DNA from: Pelagophyceae sp. CCMP2097
Lineage: Eukaryota > Sar > Pelagophyceae
NCBI GenBank assembly: GCA_026770575.1
Contig: MU657166.1
Location: forward strand, 251,309 to 303,480
DNA length: 52,172 nucleotides
Direction: 5' to 3'
Shown here: piece by piece, positions 42,870-52,172 of the stretch
Layout: each line of letters begins with the position of its first letter
Numbering within the stretch: the stretch's first letter is position 1
Notes under the pieces: generated by a model
Databases searched by the model: none
Told to the model about the DNA's origin: nothing
The model's input: the letters and a program-made list of their open reading frames with translations, nothing else
Made by a program: the position numbers and the translations under genes

Positions 42870-43403
42870 TTACAGCGCTTGGATGCGCGGAGCGCGCGTG
42901 AGAAGACGTCCGCGGGGAGGCCGAGACGTCTCCTACGGGACCGTCACCGCGGCATCTACTTTCGCTGGCGCTCCACAAAAATCGCCGAAATACCACAAGC
43001 GACAGACGCGGTCGAGGCGGCGCGAGCTCTCGTCGATGCGAGAGGCGCATTCGCGCGGGCGACGGAGCGTCGCGGGGGCGCCCCCCCTTGGTTTTCATCC
43101 AAAGGGCGCCTCGCGAAACGCCCCGCCCCGCGCCTCCTTCTCCCAGGCGAGTCGGCGGCCGGGGAGGAGTGCGCCGCACCTGGAAAATTCCGCGTGACGC
43201 CAAGTTCGTTTTGGCGACGAATCTTCAGTGTCTGCATTCATTGCAAAAAGAAAGTTTGGGGCCCGCACCGGCGTCCCAGCGCCGCCGCCCCCGGAGCGCG
43301 GCCGGCTCCTCCCGGCCCTCGCCGAAGAGAGAGGCACAGAGTGAACCTCAGGCAGAGCCTCTTTCTGACAAGCCTCTTTTAGGCAACCGGCCCGGAACTT
43401 TGT
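42870..43403. other. Divergent intergenic region
   Basis: 534 bp between the TPR/LRR start (-) and the epimerase start (+). Frames on both strands are compositional (Arg/Pro-rich). No gene, RNA or repeat supported. Confidence 0.45.
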
Positions 43404-44549
43404 ATGCGGTTGCTCCTTTTCGCGCGCCTCTTCGGTCGGGTCTTCGGGCTCGCCGTCGGCGCAAAAGCCATGCCTCACAAGGGTTCGCACGTCTTGGTTA
43501 CTGGTGGCGCGGGCTTCATCGGTTCCCACACCTGCCTCTGCCTTTTAGAGGCGGGCTACGAGGTTACCGTGCTGGACAATCTGATGAACTCCTCACCGGA
43601 AAGTTTGAAGCGAGTGGGCGAGTTGACCGGTTTGGCGCACAAGATTGCCTTTCACGAGGTGGACATCGCAGACTTTACAAAGCTCGACGCGGTTTTAGCG
43701 TCGCTCCCGCGCCCCTGCGACGCGTGCATCCACTTTGCTGGTTTAAAGGCCGTGGGCGAGTCGACGCAAGTGCCGCTGGAGTACTACGAGAACAACGTGG
43801 GTGGAACTTTATCTTTATTAAAGGCGATGCGCAAACATCGAATTCGAAACATCGTCTTCTCCTCTTCTGCCACCGTCTACGGCGCCGCGCCCTCGCCCAT
43901 CACCGAGCAGACGCCGACGGGCGATGGCATCACGAACGCGTACGGGCGTACGAAGTACGTCATCGAAGAGATCCTGGGCGACTTTGCCAGATCGCCAGAA
44001 GGCTTGGCGTGGTCCATTTCTATCCTGCGCTACTTCAACCCCGTCGGCGCGCACCCCTCTGGCCGGATCGGCGAGGACCCGAACGGCCCGCCGAACAACC
44101 TGATGCCGTTTGTGTCGCAAGTCGCCGTGGGCCGCCGCGCCGCTTTGAGCGTCTTCGGAGACGACTACGACACGGTGGACGGGACGGGCGTGCGCGACTA
44201 CATCCACGTCATGGACTTGGCGGAAGGGCACATCTCCGCGCTGAAGATGATGTCTGAGAAGGGCGCCGGGCTGCGCGTGTTCAACTTGGGCACGGGTGTT
44301 GGGTACTCTGTTTTACAAATGGTCACAGCCATGGAAAAGGCTTCTGGGCGGAAGATCCCCTACGAAATCGTGGCGCGCCGGCCGGGCGACGTCGCGACGG
44401 TGTATGCGGACACTGCGAAAGCGTTGGACGAGCTCGGGTGGGCGACCAAGCTCTCTCTGGATGACATGGTCCGAGACCTCTGGGCCTGGCAGTCCGCCAA
44501 CCCCATGGGCTTCAAGGCCGTCAGCGAGGACGCAGAGTGCGCCAAGTGA
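43404..44549 (+). CDS. galE: UDP-glucose 4-epimerase
   Basis: Interconverts UDP-glucose and UDP-galactose (Leloir pathway, supply of galactosyl donors), an extended short-chain dehydrogenase using bound NAD. Single exon; 381 aa from ATG 43404 or 359 aa from ATG 43470 ([10 protein letters not shown]). Seen: Rossmann [37 protein letters not shown]; catalytic Ser in [10 protein letters not shown]; catalytic YxxxK in [71 protein letters not shown]; and [12 protein letters not shown]. All family blocks are complete and in order. The longer form begins with a hydrophobic/basic leader ([17 protein letters not shown]) that could target it to a membrane system, or may be untranslated. It is one of the few intronless genes here. 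Confidence 0.95.
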   Translation: MRLLLFARLFGRVFGLAVGAKAMPHKGSHVLVTGGAGFIGSHTCLCLLEAGYEVTVLDNLMNSSPESLKRVGELTGLAHKIAFHEVDIADFTKLDAVLASLPRPCDACIHFAGLKAVGESTQVPLEYYENNVGGTLSLLKAMRKHRIRNIVFSSSATVYGAAPSPITEQTPTGDGITNAYGRTKYVIEEILGDFARSPEGLAWSISILRYFNPVGAHPSGRIGEDPNGPPNNLMPFVSQVAVGRRAALSVFGDDYDTVDGTGVRDYIHVMDLAEGHISALKMMSEKGAGLRVFNLGTGVGYSVLQMVTAMEKASGRKIPYEIVARRPGDVATVYADTAKALDELGWATKLSLDDMVRDLWAWQSANPMGFKAVSEDAECAK

Positions 44550-45994
44550 GCCTCCTCGCAAGGCTTGCTCTTCAAATGCGCCACCTCGCTCTCAGCCACC
44601 GTGCTCCGACGCCCTTTCCGTCTCTTCGGCCGCGTCTGCGCAGACGCGGCGGCCATTCCGGCGCAGGCGCGGCGGCCGTCCTGAATCATAAGCTCGCATC
44701 GTCTCGCCTTTGCCAATCGTGCGCGGCCTCTGGGGAGGTGGTCTACGTGTTGCGGGTGCTTTAATGGGGTCGGTGCGGAGGGGTTGAAACTGAGGGGAAA
44801 CGGCTGTGGGGTTCGAAAGAGCACCGTCCATACTAGTGGTGAGCATCGTACGACCAACGTTGTCACCTCCCGTAGGGAGTCGATAATTTGTAATAATTAT
44901 AATGGTGTGATCGCCAAAAAATGCTTCAACGGATCTTGGTTCCGTTGCTATGTTAGGATATCCTTGGTACGACGGCTGGCTGGCCACTGGCAGCTGGGTG
45001 GTGCTTTGACGATACTCTCGAGGCGGGCGCGGAAGAGCTGCAAGAACTTCTACGAGGCGTCGTCGTTGAAGGGCACCACCGCCGTCAGCGAGGCGCGTGC
45101 CGCGACGAGCGTGCAGTCGAGCGTGCCATCGAAGCCGCCCTCGCTGCAGCAAACACGACTCGCTCGACGATGAACCAGATGCTCAACCTCCAGCAAGAGC
45201 CGTCGGCGTCATCCAGCGGTCCGCCGACGCCTCGAGTCCTCGCAGCGGTCGCGGGGGTGCTGCAACGGCTTCGCGTTAGCGATGCATCAGAACGGTCACA
45301 GCCGTTGTGCGGAAGCGCCGCGACGACTGCGTTCGCACAGTCTAAAGCCGCGAAAGATCCGGCCTCTTCCAGCGACCGCCACAGTCCGACGGCGCACCTC
45401 CGGCACAGCGCGTCAACGGCCTCTTCTCGGCCGCGGTCCTGGGCCGTCACCGCGTCGCGAACTCCGCTGCGCGAGCTGCGGCAAACTGTTGACCACCGAG
45501 GCGCCACGATCAACGCACACATCCATAATGACACGTACGCCACGCCCAAGCGGAAAGCCTCGACCCCGGGGGCATGACTTGACCAACCCTGATCGATACG
45601 AGAACCTGCAGCCTTCCTCGGAACCGAGGACTTTTACAGTCGGCGTTGCCCCAGCGGACCCATGCGGGTGGCGTGCCAAAGTGGCGCCTGCACCCGCGCT
45701 CACGACGGTCGCTCGAAGAGCATTTCATGCGAGCCGGTGCCCGTGCTCCACCATTGCGCCTCGGAACAGCGCGATTCTTCTTGGAGGGGCGCAGTGGGCC
45801 CCACTGAAGGCTCGGGCCGTGAAAACGCAGCGAAACTGGGCGCCCCAAGAAGGGCACGCAGCGTTTTTCTGCTTAGCAAGGCCCACCTCGGAACATTCTA
45901 ATTTCCTATCGACGCGTGCGGTACCAAGAACTGACCAAGTCAGACTTTGCTCATCGTCAGCAGCAGAGGCCGCGTCCTTCAGACGCCCCGCCCG
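44550..45994. other. Interval without a confident gene; possible decayed coding pieces
   Basis: A minus-strand stretch at about 45300-45460 (CANAVVAALPHNGCDRSDAS after DALCRRCAVGLWRSLEEAG) resembles armadillo-type helices, but no repeat continuity is found. The plus strand at about 45020-45250 also reads openly (EELQELLRGVVVEGHH). The two conflict. AT-rich sequence lies at 44880-44960. This is treated as intergenic or a gene relic. Confidence 0.4.
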
Positions 45995-48900
45995 ATGAGG
46001 CTCTGCGTGGCGATGCTCCTGGGCAAGTCGGCGGCGTTTGCGGGCAAGGCGCGGCAGTTCGGGACGCGTATCACGCCTACTACGAAACGCGCGGGCCTCG
46101 TTCTGGCTACGGGTGCGGGCCTCGCCTCTTTGCGAGCGTCTTCGTACGGCCGCTCCGCATCGGCGGCGTTCCGCGGCGGCGCCGCGACGGTGGCGCTATC
46201 GGCGGCGACGGTTGCGTACGCCGAGGCGGAGGTGGACGTTGCCGTGGCCCACCCGGCGTTCACGCACTTGCGCTCCGAGAAGGTCAACGAGTACGGGGCC
46301 ACCATCCACCTCTACGAGCACGCAAAGTCAAAGGCCCAGGTGATGTCCGTGGTGGCGCCGGACGACAACAAGGCGCGTTTTGCGTGGCGAGAGTCAAACG
46401 TGCGCCTTTCGGACCCTTTGGGCTTTAGGTCTTTGGCATCACGTTCCGCACGCCGCCCCGCGACTCTACGGGCCTGCCGCACATCCTGGAGCATTCCGTG
46501 CTCTGCGGCTCGAAGAAGTACCCTACGAAGGAGCCCTTTGTGGAGCTTTTGAAGGGTTCCTTGCAGACGTTTTTGAACGCCTTCACGTACCCGGACCGCA
46601 CGTGCTACCCCGTCGCGTCTCAGAACACGGAGGACTTTTACAATCTGGCGCGCGTCTACTTGGATGCCGTTTTGCACCCTCGCGCGGTTTCCGATCCGGC
46701 CGTTTTGAAGCAAGAGGGCTGGCATTACGAGATCGACGAAAACGGCCTGCTCACCTACAAGGGCGTCGTCTACAACGAGATGAAGGGCGTCTACTCGTCG
46801 CCGGATGCGCTCATGGGCAGGGCCGCGCAGCAGGCTCTGCATCCGGATAACGCGTACTCGGTGGACTCTGGCGGAGACCCGTTGCAAATCCCGCAGCTCA
46901 CCTTCGACGACTTCAAGGCCTTCCACGGCGAGTTCTACCACCCGTCCAACGCGCGGGTGTACTTTTACGGCGACGACGACCCTTACGCGAGACTTGTTCT
47001 GCTGGACGAGTACCTGTCGGAATTCGAGGCCCAAGTCGGCAACACGGCCGTGGCGAAGCAGCCGCTGACGCGCGGGGCAGCGTCAAAAAAATACCGGGGG
47101 CGGTCCGAAAGACGGAGGCGGCGTGGTCCTTTGCGAGGCGTAAAAACGCCAAACTCTCGGAAAAATGTAGGTTCGCCGCCCCGAAAAAGGTCGTCGAGTC
47201 GTTCCCCGCCTCGGCCGGCGGCCCGGCGACGCACATGACCTCTGTGCACTGGCTTTTGACGGCGGAGGACCTCTGCGGCAGAGACGAGCTCGGGTTAGCC
47301 GTCCTGGACCACCTGCTTTTGGGCACGTCGTCGGCCGCTTTACGAAAGGCGTTGACGGACTCTGGCCTCGGCGAGTCTGTGCTCGGGGGCGGTCTGTCTG
47401 ACGAGATGATCCAGCCGACGTTTTCAACGGGCATGAAGGGCGTGCGGCAAGGCGACGTCGACAAGGTCGAAGCGTTGATCCTCGAGACGTTGACCACTCT
47501 GGCGTCCACCGGCTTCGAGGCGTCCGCGGTGGCGGCGTCGATGAACACGGTCGAGTTTGGTCTGCGGGAGTTTAACACGGGTTCGTTCCCGAAGGGCCTT
47601 TCCTTCATGCTGGGCGCCATGTCGAAATGGATCTACGACAAGGACCCCATCCAAGCGCTCGTCTTCGAGGAGCCTCTGGCGCAACTGAAGCTCGCCATGG
47701 AAGACGCGGGTTACTTCCAGGGCTTGATCACGCGGTTCTTGACGTCCAACGTCCACCGCGTGACCATCGAGATGCGCCCCGACTTTGGTCTGGAGGAAGC
47801 GCAGCAGGCCGAGGAGAAGTCGCGGCTGGCGGCCATCAAGGCGGCCATGTCGGAGGCGCAGGTGGCCGCGGTGAAAAGTGAAATGGCGGCGCTCAAGGCC
47901 GCGCAGGAGGCCGCCGACACTGCCGAGGCCCTGGCCACCATCCCGGCTCTCCGTCTGGAAGACTTGGAGCGCACGGTCAAGGTCATCGCGCGGTCCGAGT
48001 CCAAGTTGGAGGGAGGCGTGGTGCTGCTCAAAAGAAACCTCGCCACGGCTTCCATCGTCTACGCGGACCTCGCTCTCGACCTCAAGCTGCTGGACTACGA
48101 CGACGTCCCCCTCGTCCCGTTATTCGTCCGGTGTTTATTAGAAACGGGCGTCGCGGGCAAGTACGATGCGACGCAGCTGCAGCGCGAGATTGGGACCAAG
48201 ACGGGCGGCGTTTCGGTTTCTTTACTGAATACTCTGCGCGTCCCGGCGGATGGGTCGGTGGCGGACCCGATGGATCTGATCTACAGGCTGGTGCTGCGCG
48301 GCAAGGCGACGTCGGACAAGTCGGCGGATCTGTTTGAACTCTTCGGCGACGTCCTCACCGCGTCCGACTTTGGCGCCAACCAGAAGCGCGTCGTGGAGAT
48401 GCTCAAGGAGACGAAGGCGCGGTACGAGTCCGCCTTCCGCGTCGCGGGGCAGCGGTTCGCGGCTTCCTCTTTGGGGGCGAAGATGAATCTGGCGGGATTG
48501 GTGGCCGAGCAGACGGGGGGTATCGCGCACTACCGCGCCACTTTAGAACAACTGGAGCTGGCGCAGAGCGACTGGCCCGCCATGGCCTCGACGCTGGAGA
48601 AGATGAGGGCGCAGATGCTGTCCAAGCCCTCGTCGGTCATCGTCAACCTCACCGGAGACGAGGCCACCCTCGAGGCCGTCGAAAGAGACGCCCTCCCAAG
48701 GTTCGAAAAGTCGTGCGTTGCCAAGATGGTCGCCGCCTCCAAGACGGCCGCGGCCGCTAAGGCGGAGCAGGCGTGGGTCGTCTCCTTGGGCGAAGCGACC
48801 AACGACGGGTACGTCGTCCCGACGCAAGTCAACTACGTCGCAAAGGGAGGCCGCTTCTACCAACCCGGCGAGTCCGCCCAGGGCGGCGACGGCGTCGTGG

Positions 48901-49385
48901 GGCGGTTCCTTTCGCTGGATTATCTTTGGAGCACCGTCCGAGTTCAGGGCGGCGCCTACGGCTCTTCCTGCTCGCTCAACCCAAACTCCGGCTCCTTCAC
49001 CTTCTCCTCGTACAGAGACCCAAACCTATTCGGCACTCTGAATGCCTACGACAAGGCCGCCACGTTCCTCAAAGAGCTGGAAATCGACAAAGCCGAGCTG
49101 ACGAAAGCAATCGTCGCGTCCATCGGCGGCATGGACACGCCCATGACCCCGGACCAAAAGGGATTCGTCTCCATGCGCCACTACGTCGACGGCACCACGA
49201 CGGCGCAGCGGCAGCTGTGGCGCGATCAAGTTTTAGCGACTTCGCCGGCGGACTTTTTGAGGTATGCAGAGAGGTTGGAATCCATGTCGCTCAAGGCGGC
49301 CGTCTTCGGCTCCGCCGCCGCCATCGACCAGGCCAACACCAAACTCCCAGAGGGGAGCCGCCTCTCCGTGACGAAGCTCCTCTAA
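45995..49385 (+). CDS. PITRM1: Presequence protease PreP (M16C metallopeptidase)
   Basis: Zinc peptidase that degrades cleaved targeting peptides in mitochondria and plastids. Exons 45995-46372, 46429-47081 and 47171-49385 (phases 0 and 2) give 1081 aa, the normal size. The inverted zinc motif HILEHSVLCGS (HxxEH) is followed by the distal Glu region in YNEMKGVYSSP. FVELLKGSLQTFLNAFTYPD, YPVASQNTEDFYNL and GWHYEIDENG are family blocks. The C-terminal half includes LTGDEATLE, QVNYVAKGGRFYQPGES and RFLSLDYLWSTVRVQGGAYG. The N-terminal ~90 residues are Arg/Ala/Ser-rich, as expected for a transit peptide. Intron 1 is best read as GC-AG with donor GCGCGT, which gives DDNKVFGITFRTPP exactly; a 29-nt GTGCGC...TTTAG alternative would insert nine residues. 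Intron 2's donor is GTCAAA or a GTCCGA 18 bases later (both phase 2). Confidence 0.93.
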
Positions 49386-49689
49386 GAGGCGCCACCGGTT
49401 GAGAAACCATTGGCCACCCTTTGATAAACCGTTGGGATTTCTCGTCGTATGAGGTTCGAGGGCCGGAGATGAGACATGAGAGCGCGGTGCGAATATCTCG
49501 CGCAGGAGCGACCTGCCTGCGTCCCAAAGGGCGGATCTGTCGCTTCGCCTTGGTTTCATTTCTGCAGCGCGCGACTCAGACGCTCCGTGTCGTCTCCCCG
49601 GAGGCTCCCTCGCGAAGCGGACGGCCTGTCTTCGCACGCCGGAGCATACCGCGTACCAGCAGGTTGTGGCCAGACTCGGATCATAGCCG
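49386..49689. other. 3' flank of PreP
   Basis: No gene. It ends at the target duplication of the following TIR element. Confidence 0.5.
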
Positions 49690-50816
49690 AGATTTATGCC
49701 GGTGAATAGACTCTTTTTAGTAAACATACACTGGCGAAAACGCCGAATAAGTTCGGAAAAAAGACGTGAACACACACAAACTACTGGCGCGGTGCGCGCG
49801 CGCGGATCACATGGGTTCACCTTCAGCGTCTGGCCACGCCGTCTTATAGGCTCGATGCCCGCGCATGATGATTTTGGGGGCACAAGCATCGCTGCGCATG
49901 CGTTTTTTGATGGGTGCATTTTGCACCTTGCTGGCATCGAGTCCCATCCTGCGTGCATGCATGCCCACGCTCCCAATTTTGCATGAGCGTACGCGCAAGG
50001 TGATGCCCGCGGCATCCACGCTCCTAACTTTCTTCGAAATCGAAAGAATGCACTCAGTGGTAGCCATATTGCGTCTTTAAGCGCGCTTTTATCTGAGGGC
50101 CGCCATCGGACGCGCACGTCGAAAATCCCAGGTTTTAGAGTGCAGTGGGCCCCTTGGGGTCATCAACGAGCACCCTGCCAAGTGCGAGTTGACGGGATCG
50201 TGAATTGACGACATGCGACCCCATCTGGCAGGCTCACGCTCCCGCCATCAAATTGGTGTTGACCCAGTGGTCGCTAGCAGCGTGCTGACGCCCCCAATTT
50301 TGCCGCACGTTGTAGTTCATGTACCTCTATACATCCGGGTACAAAAGTTCCGCCGACGACGCCATCCTCATCGAGCCAGAGCCGCCTGCTGGGGTCCCCG
50401 CGTGTCGTCTCCAAATTATTTTGCCACCTTCGTCAACATGAAGACCCTTTGGTACACGATAGCTTGATCCTAGACCCGCATGGGGGTCCCAGAGAACCCC
50501 CAAGCACTCTGGAGGCCGCGCACGTGGTTCTACGCAAAGGCATATTCATCGCCATTGACCTTGCACAATCGACCTCAGTCCCCAAGTATCTATGTAATGG
50601 CGGCTGCAGGGGCTCTATGGTCGAAATAGTTTCTTGGGGTCGTCGACACTGGACACACAGAGGGGGTCTCAACTCTAAAGCCGACGTAGAACCCAGTAGA
50701 AGGCGCCTTTCTCACGCATGAGTAGTGTAGGAATTCCTATGTTCAGAGGAAAGTAGATGATCAAGCAAAATTCAGAGTGTGTTTACTAAAAAGAGTCTAT
50801 TCACCGGCATAAGATT
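49690..50816. mobile_element. 1.1-kb TIR element, non-autonomous
   Basis: The 33-bp sequence starting TTATGCCGGTGAATAGACTC (49694-49726) is exactly inverted at 50780-50812. The word AGATT flanks both sides (49690-49694 and 50812-50816), consistent with a 5-bp target duplication and an element of 49695-50811. Inside are no transposase motifs. There are several loosely similar stretches with CACGCTCCCxxxTTTTGC and GGGGTCCC words, a run of CCCAATTTTGC, and short frames, one of which (MPVNRLFLVN...) begins within the left TIR. Confidence 0.75.
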
Positions 50817-50914
50817 GGGTTTAGGAATTCCTAGTGATAGAATATTACGGGCAAGAATCTTTGAAAGTATTTTACTTGTCAGTATTTTACCAATAAAAAC
50901 GGGTAAGTTGCCGA

Positions 50915-51403
50915 TTATCACAATATCCATGTCCCATTCTGCGGTACGGACACGGAGGGGGGGGGTCTGGGACCCTCCCCCCCCACCCCCGATGGGCTAA
51001 CAGGAGGTCGACTTTTGGACAGGGTGCGACTTGGGGGGGGTCCAGACCCTCCCCCCCCCACCGAACGATTCGGAACGAAGGTCGACTTTTGGACAGAGCG
51101 CCCTGTAAAGCATTAATGAAATCCTACTTATGGCCTTTTTGAAAATTATGTATCGGTGCGAGCACGACCCTCGTCCCGCGAGTCATTCAGCAACGTTATG
51201 TGGCGCCTGTGGCACGTCGCGCGGGTCTTTTCCAGGGTCCGACACCCCGTTTGGGGGGGGGGTCCACGACCCTCCCCCCCCACCGAATTTGCGGGCCGAG
51301 GCGCGCGGGGAGGGTCTGCGTCCCCTCCCTCCCCACCTACCGAAACCCTCCCCCCTGACCCTCCGTGTCCGTACCGCAGAATGGGACATGGATATTGTGT
51401 TAT
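50915..51403. mobile_element. MITE, 481 bp, 41-bp perfect TIRs, TTAT duplication
   Basis: CACAATATCCATGTCCCATT and the next 21 bases (50919-50959) are exactly inverted at 51359-51399, and TTAT stands at both outer ends (50915-50918 and 51400-51403). The interior holds three near-palindromes made of a long G run, GTCxxxxACCCTCC and a long C run (about 50957-50993, 51033-51062, 51250-51285). A second shared word, GGTCGACTTTTGGACAG, occurs at 51005 and 51080. No coding capacity. It lies about 100 bp from the 1.1-kb element. Confidence 0.8.
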
Positions 51404-51453
51404 CGGGAATTATCCCGCAATATTCTAGTAAGTTGCCACAATACCCCTAATAA

Positions 51454-51510
51454 AGCTTAGCGATGCATTTGATTAAATCCTTATGTATTTGATTAAAGCC
51501 GCGCTAAGCT
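51454..51510. repeat. Small inverted repeat with internal direct repeat
   Basis: AGCTTAGCG (51454-51462) is inverted as CGCTAAGCT (51502-51510). Between them ATTTGATTAAA occurs twice. It could form a short stem-loop or be a relic of a small element. Confidence 0.6.
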
Positions 51511-51624
51511 CTCAAATTCAAACTTGAAAGGGACGATCGATCGCGAGGAGCACATTGACGACGATCTGGAGGACGTCATCGCGCGCACGCTCGCGCAGAC
51601 CGACGATTGCATCGTCGTCGAGTA
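51496..51624 (+). pseudogene. Orphan C-terminal coding fragment
   Basis: An open segment without ATG ends at TAA 51622-51624 and codes LSNSNLKGTIDREEHIDDDL then EDVIARTLAQTDDCIVVE. The acidic, helical character looks like a genuine protein C-terminus. No upstream exon is visible, because the sequence before it is taken up by inverted repeats and TIR elements. It may be the tail of a gene broken by insertions, or a last exon of a gene whose other exons lie before 49.7 kb. Confidence 0.35.
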
Positions 51625-51745
51625 AATTTTCTCAATTGTCTTGCGAGATACAGCAGGACTCTTCTTTCGGGTGAGCTGAGTCGCCCGCCTGCCGGCCGGA
51701 AGTAAGTTGCGTTGTGGCACGGAGGGCAAGTTACTTTGGGGCCGT

Positions 51746-51806
51746 GGTAACATTCCCGGATTATTCCCGGTAAATTACCGGTCAAGTAATTTACTACAAT
51801 GTTACC
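51746..51806. repeat. 61-bp inverted repeat
   Basis: GGTAACATT at 51746-51754 is inverted as AATGTTACC at 51798-51806, with CCCGGTAAATTACCGG as a further palindrome in the middle. Similar GTAATTACC words occur near 160-260, so a dispersed family is possible. Confidence 0.6.
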
Positions 51807-52172
51807 GGACGATCAATAATTGGGTTGTCTGCTCGTGCTGACTCCGACGAAGCGCCGGGGAGAGTGGGATTTCGCGACTGCCCCAAGCCCTGCACCTGGC
51901 GAAAATGCGGAGGCCACGAGGTGCGCCCGCGCACGCGCAGCCGAAGAGTGTCACAGACTGGAGCCTTCGAAAGAGGTCCGAAGGTGCCCCAAATGCCACT
52001 CGCCTGCGAGTCCGATAACTTGGATTTGATTACATCAAATTTACCAAGTTTTGGACTAGTACTCGCAGGATTTTGGGGATGTTCGAGTCGATCGCTCGAG
52101 GGTTCGCGGCCCCGAGTGCCCCGGCGGCTCTACTTTCGCGACCACCCCCCCCGGTGGGGCCAATCCGGCGGC
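51807..52172. other. Window end, no confident gene
   Basis: A plus frame from 51820 ends in VRRCPKCHSPASPITW, and another frame contains CPKPCTWRKCGGHE. Both have Cys pairs but no complete finger. No gene call is made. Confidence 0.35.

Noticed and set aside
45085..45549. Armadillo-repeat gene on the minus strand
   Set aside because: Only one helix pair looks plausible; flanking frames break, and the plus strand is equally open.
1..52172. CRISPR arrays, tRNA or rRNA genes, bacterial operons
   Set aside because: No regularly spaced direct repeats with unique spacers, no cloverleaf or rRNA-like stretch noticed by eye, and spliced genes throughout.

Overview
The window reads as nuclear DNA of a GC-rich, compact eukaryote. 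Genes sit on both strands, often 150-250 bp apart, and most carry short introns of about 40-190 bp. The donor is usually GTGCGT rather than GTAAGT, and several introns are GC-AG. A DJ-1 homologue with an A|F-type leader, tandem WD40 repeats that defeated assembly (a 415-N gap), MYND and CXXC fingers, and near-identical neighbouring introns together suggest a photosynthetic stramenopile, most likely a pelagophyte of the Aureococcus type. That placement is inference. No bacterial, organellar, tRNA, rRNA or CRISPR feature was seen.

Layout. 1-7.7 kb: the 5' end of an unknown minus-strand gene, a large chromatin-type protein with three CXXC fingers (+), and eIF2B-epsilon (+). 7.7-9.5 kb: gene-free, with a degenerate tandem repeat. 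9.5-12.5 kb: a membrane-anchored histidine acid phosphatase and a PIH1/CS-type co-chaperone (both -). 12.5-15.1 kb: poorly resolved, holding the remains of a MYND-finger gene interrupted by two near-identical introns. 15.1-17.9 kb: a divergent pair, a small membrane protein (-) and a glycosyltransferase-like protein (+). 19.0-24.4 kb: DJ-1, a secreted protein with internal repeats, a class 3 lipase and a damaged methyltransferase gene whose intron carries a TIR transposon (all -). 25.2-30.6 kb: a protein kinase-PAS fusion (+), EIPR1 (-) and a zinc-ribbon/CCCH protein (+). 31.8-38.8 kb: a WD40 protein with an assembly gap and a nonsense codon (-), ecdysoneless/SGT1 (+), a Cys/His-rich nuclear protein (-) and a short conserved protein (+). 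39.0-49.4 kb: a TPR/basic-linker/LRR protein (-), UDP-glucose 4-epimerase (+) and the M16C presequence protease PreP (+). 49.4-52.2 kb: two TIR elements, small inverted repeats and a gene fragment.

The genes are a mixed housekeeping set: translation initiation, endosomal trafficking, organelle proteolysis, nucleotide-sugar metabolism, chaperones and chromatin. There is no operon-like logic; the only visible coupling is several divergent pairs with 150-200 bp shared upstream regions. Exon-intron structures were built by hand from reading-frame continuity, splice-site sequence and remembered family patterns. They are strongest for EIPR1, ecdysoneless, the lipase, DJ-1, eIF2B-epsilon and PreP, where every phase closes. 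The most interesting signals are the twin introner-like introns at 13.9-14.3 kb, the recurring GCGCGT (GC-AG) donors that mirror the GTGCGT consensus, and three TIR elements with target-site duplications.
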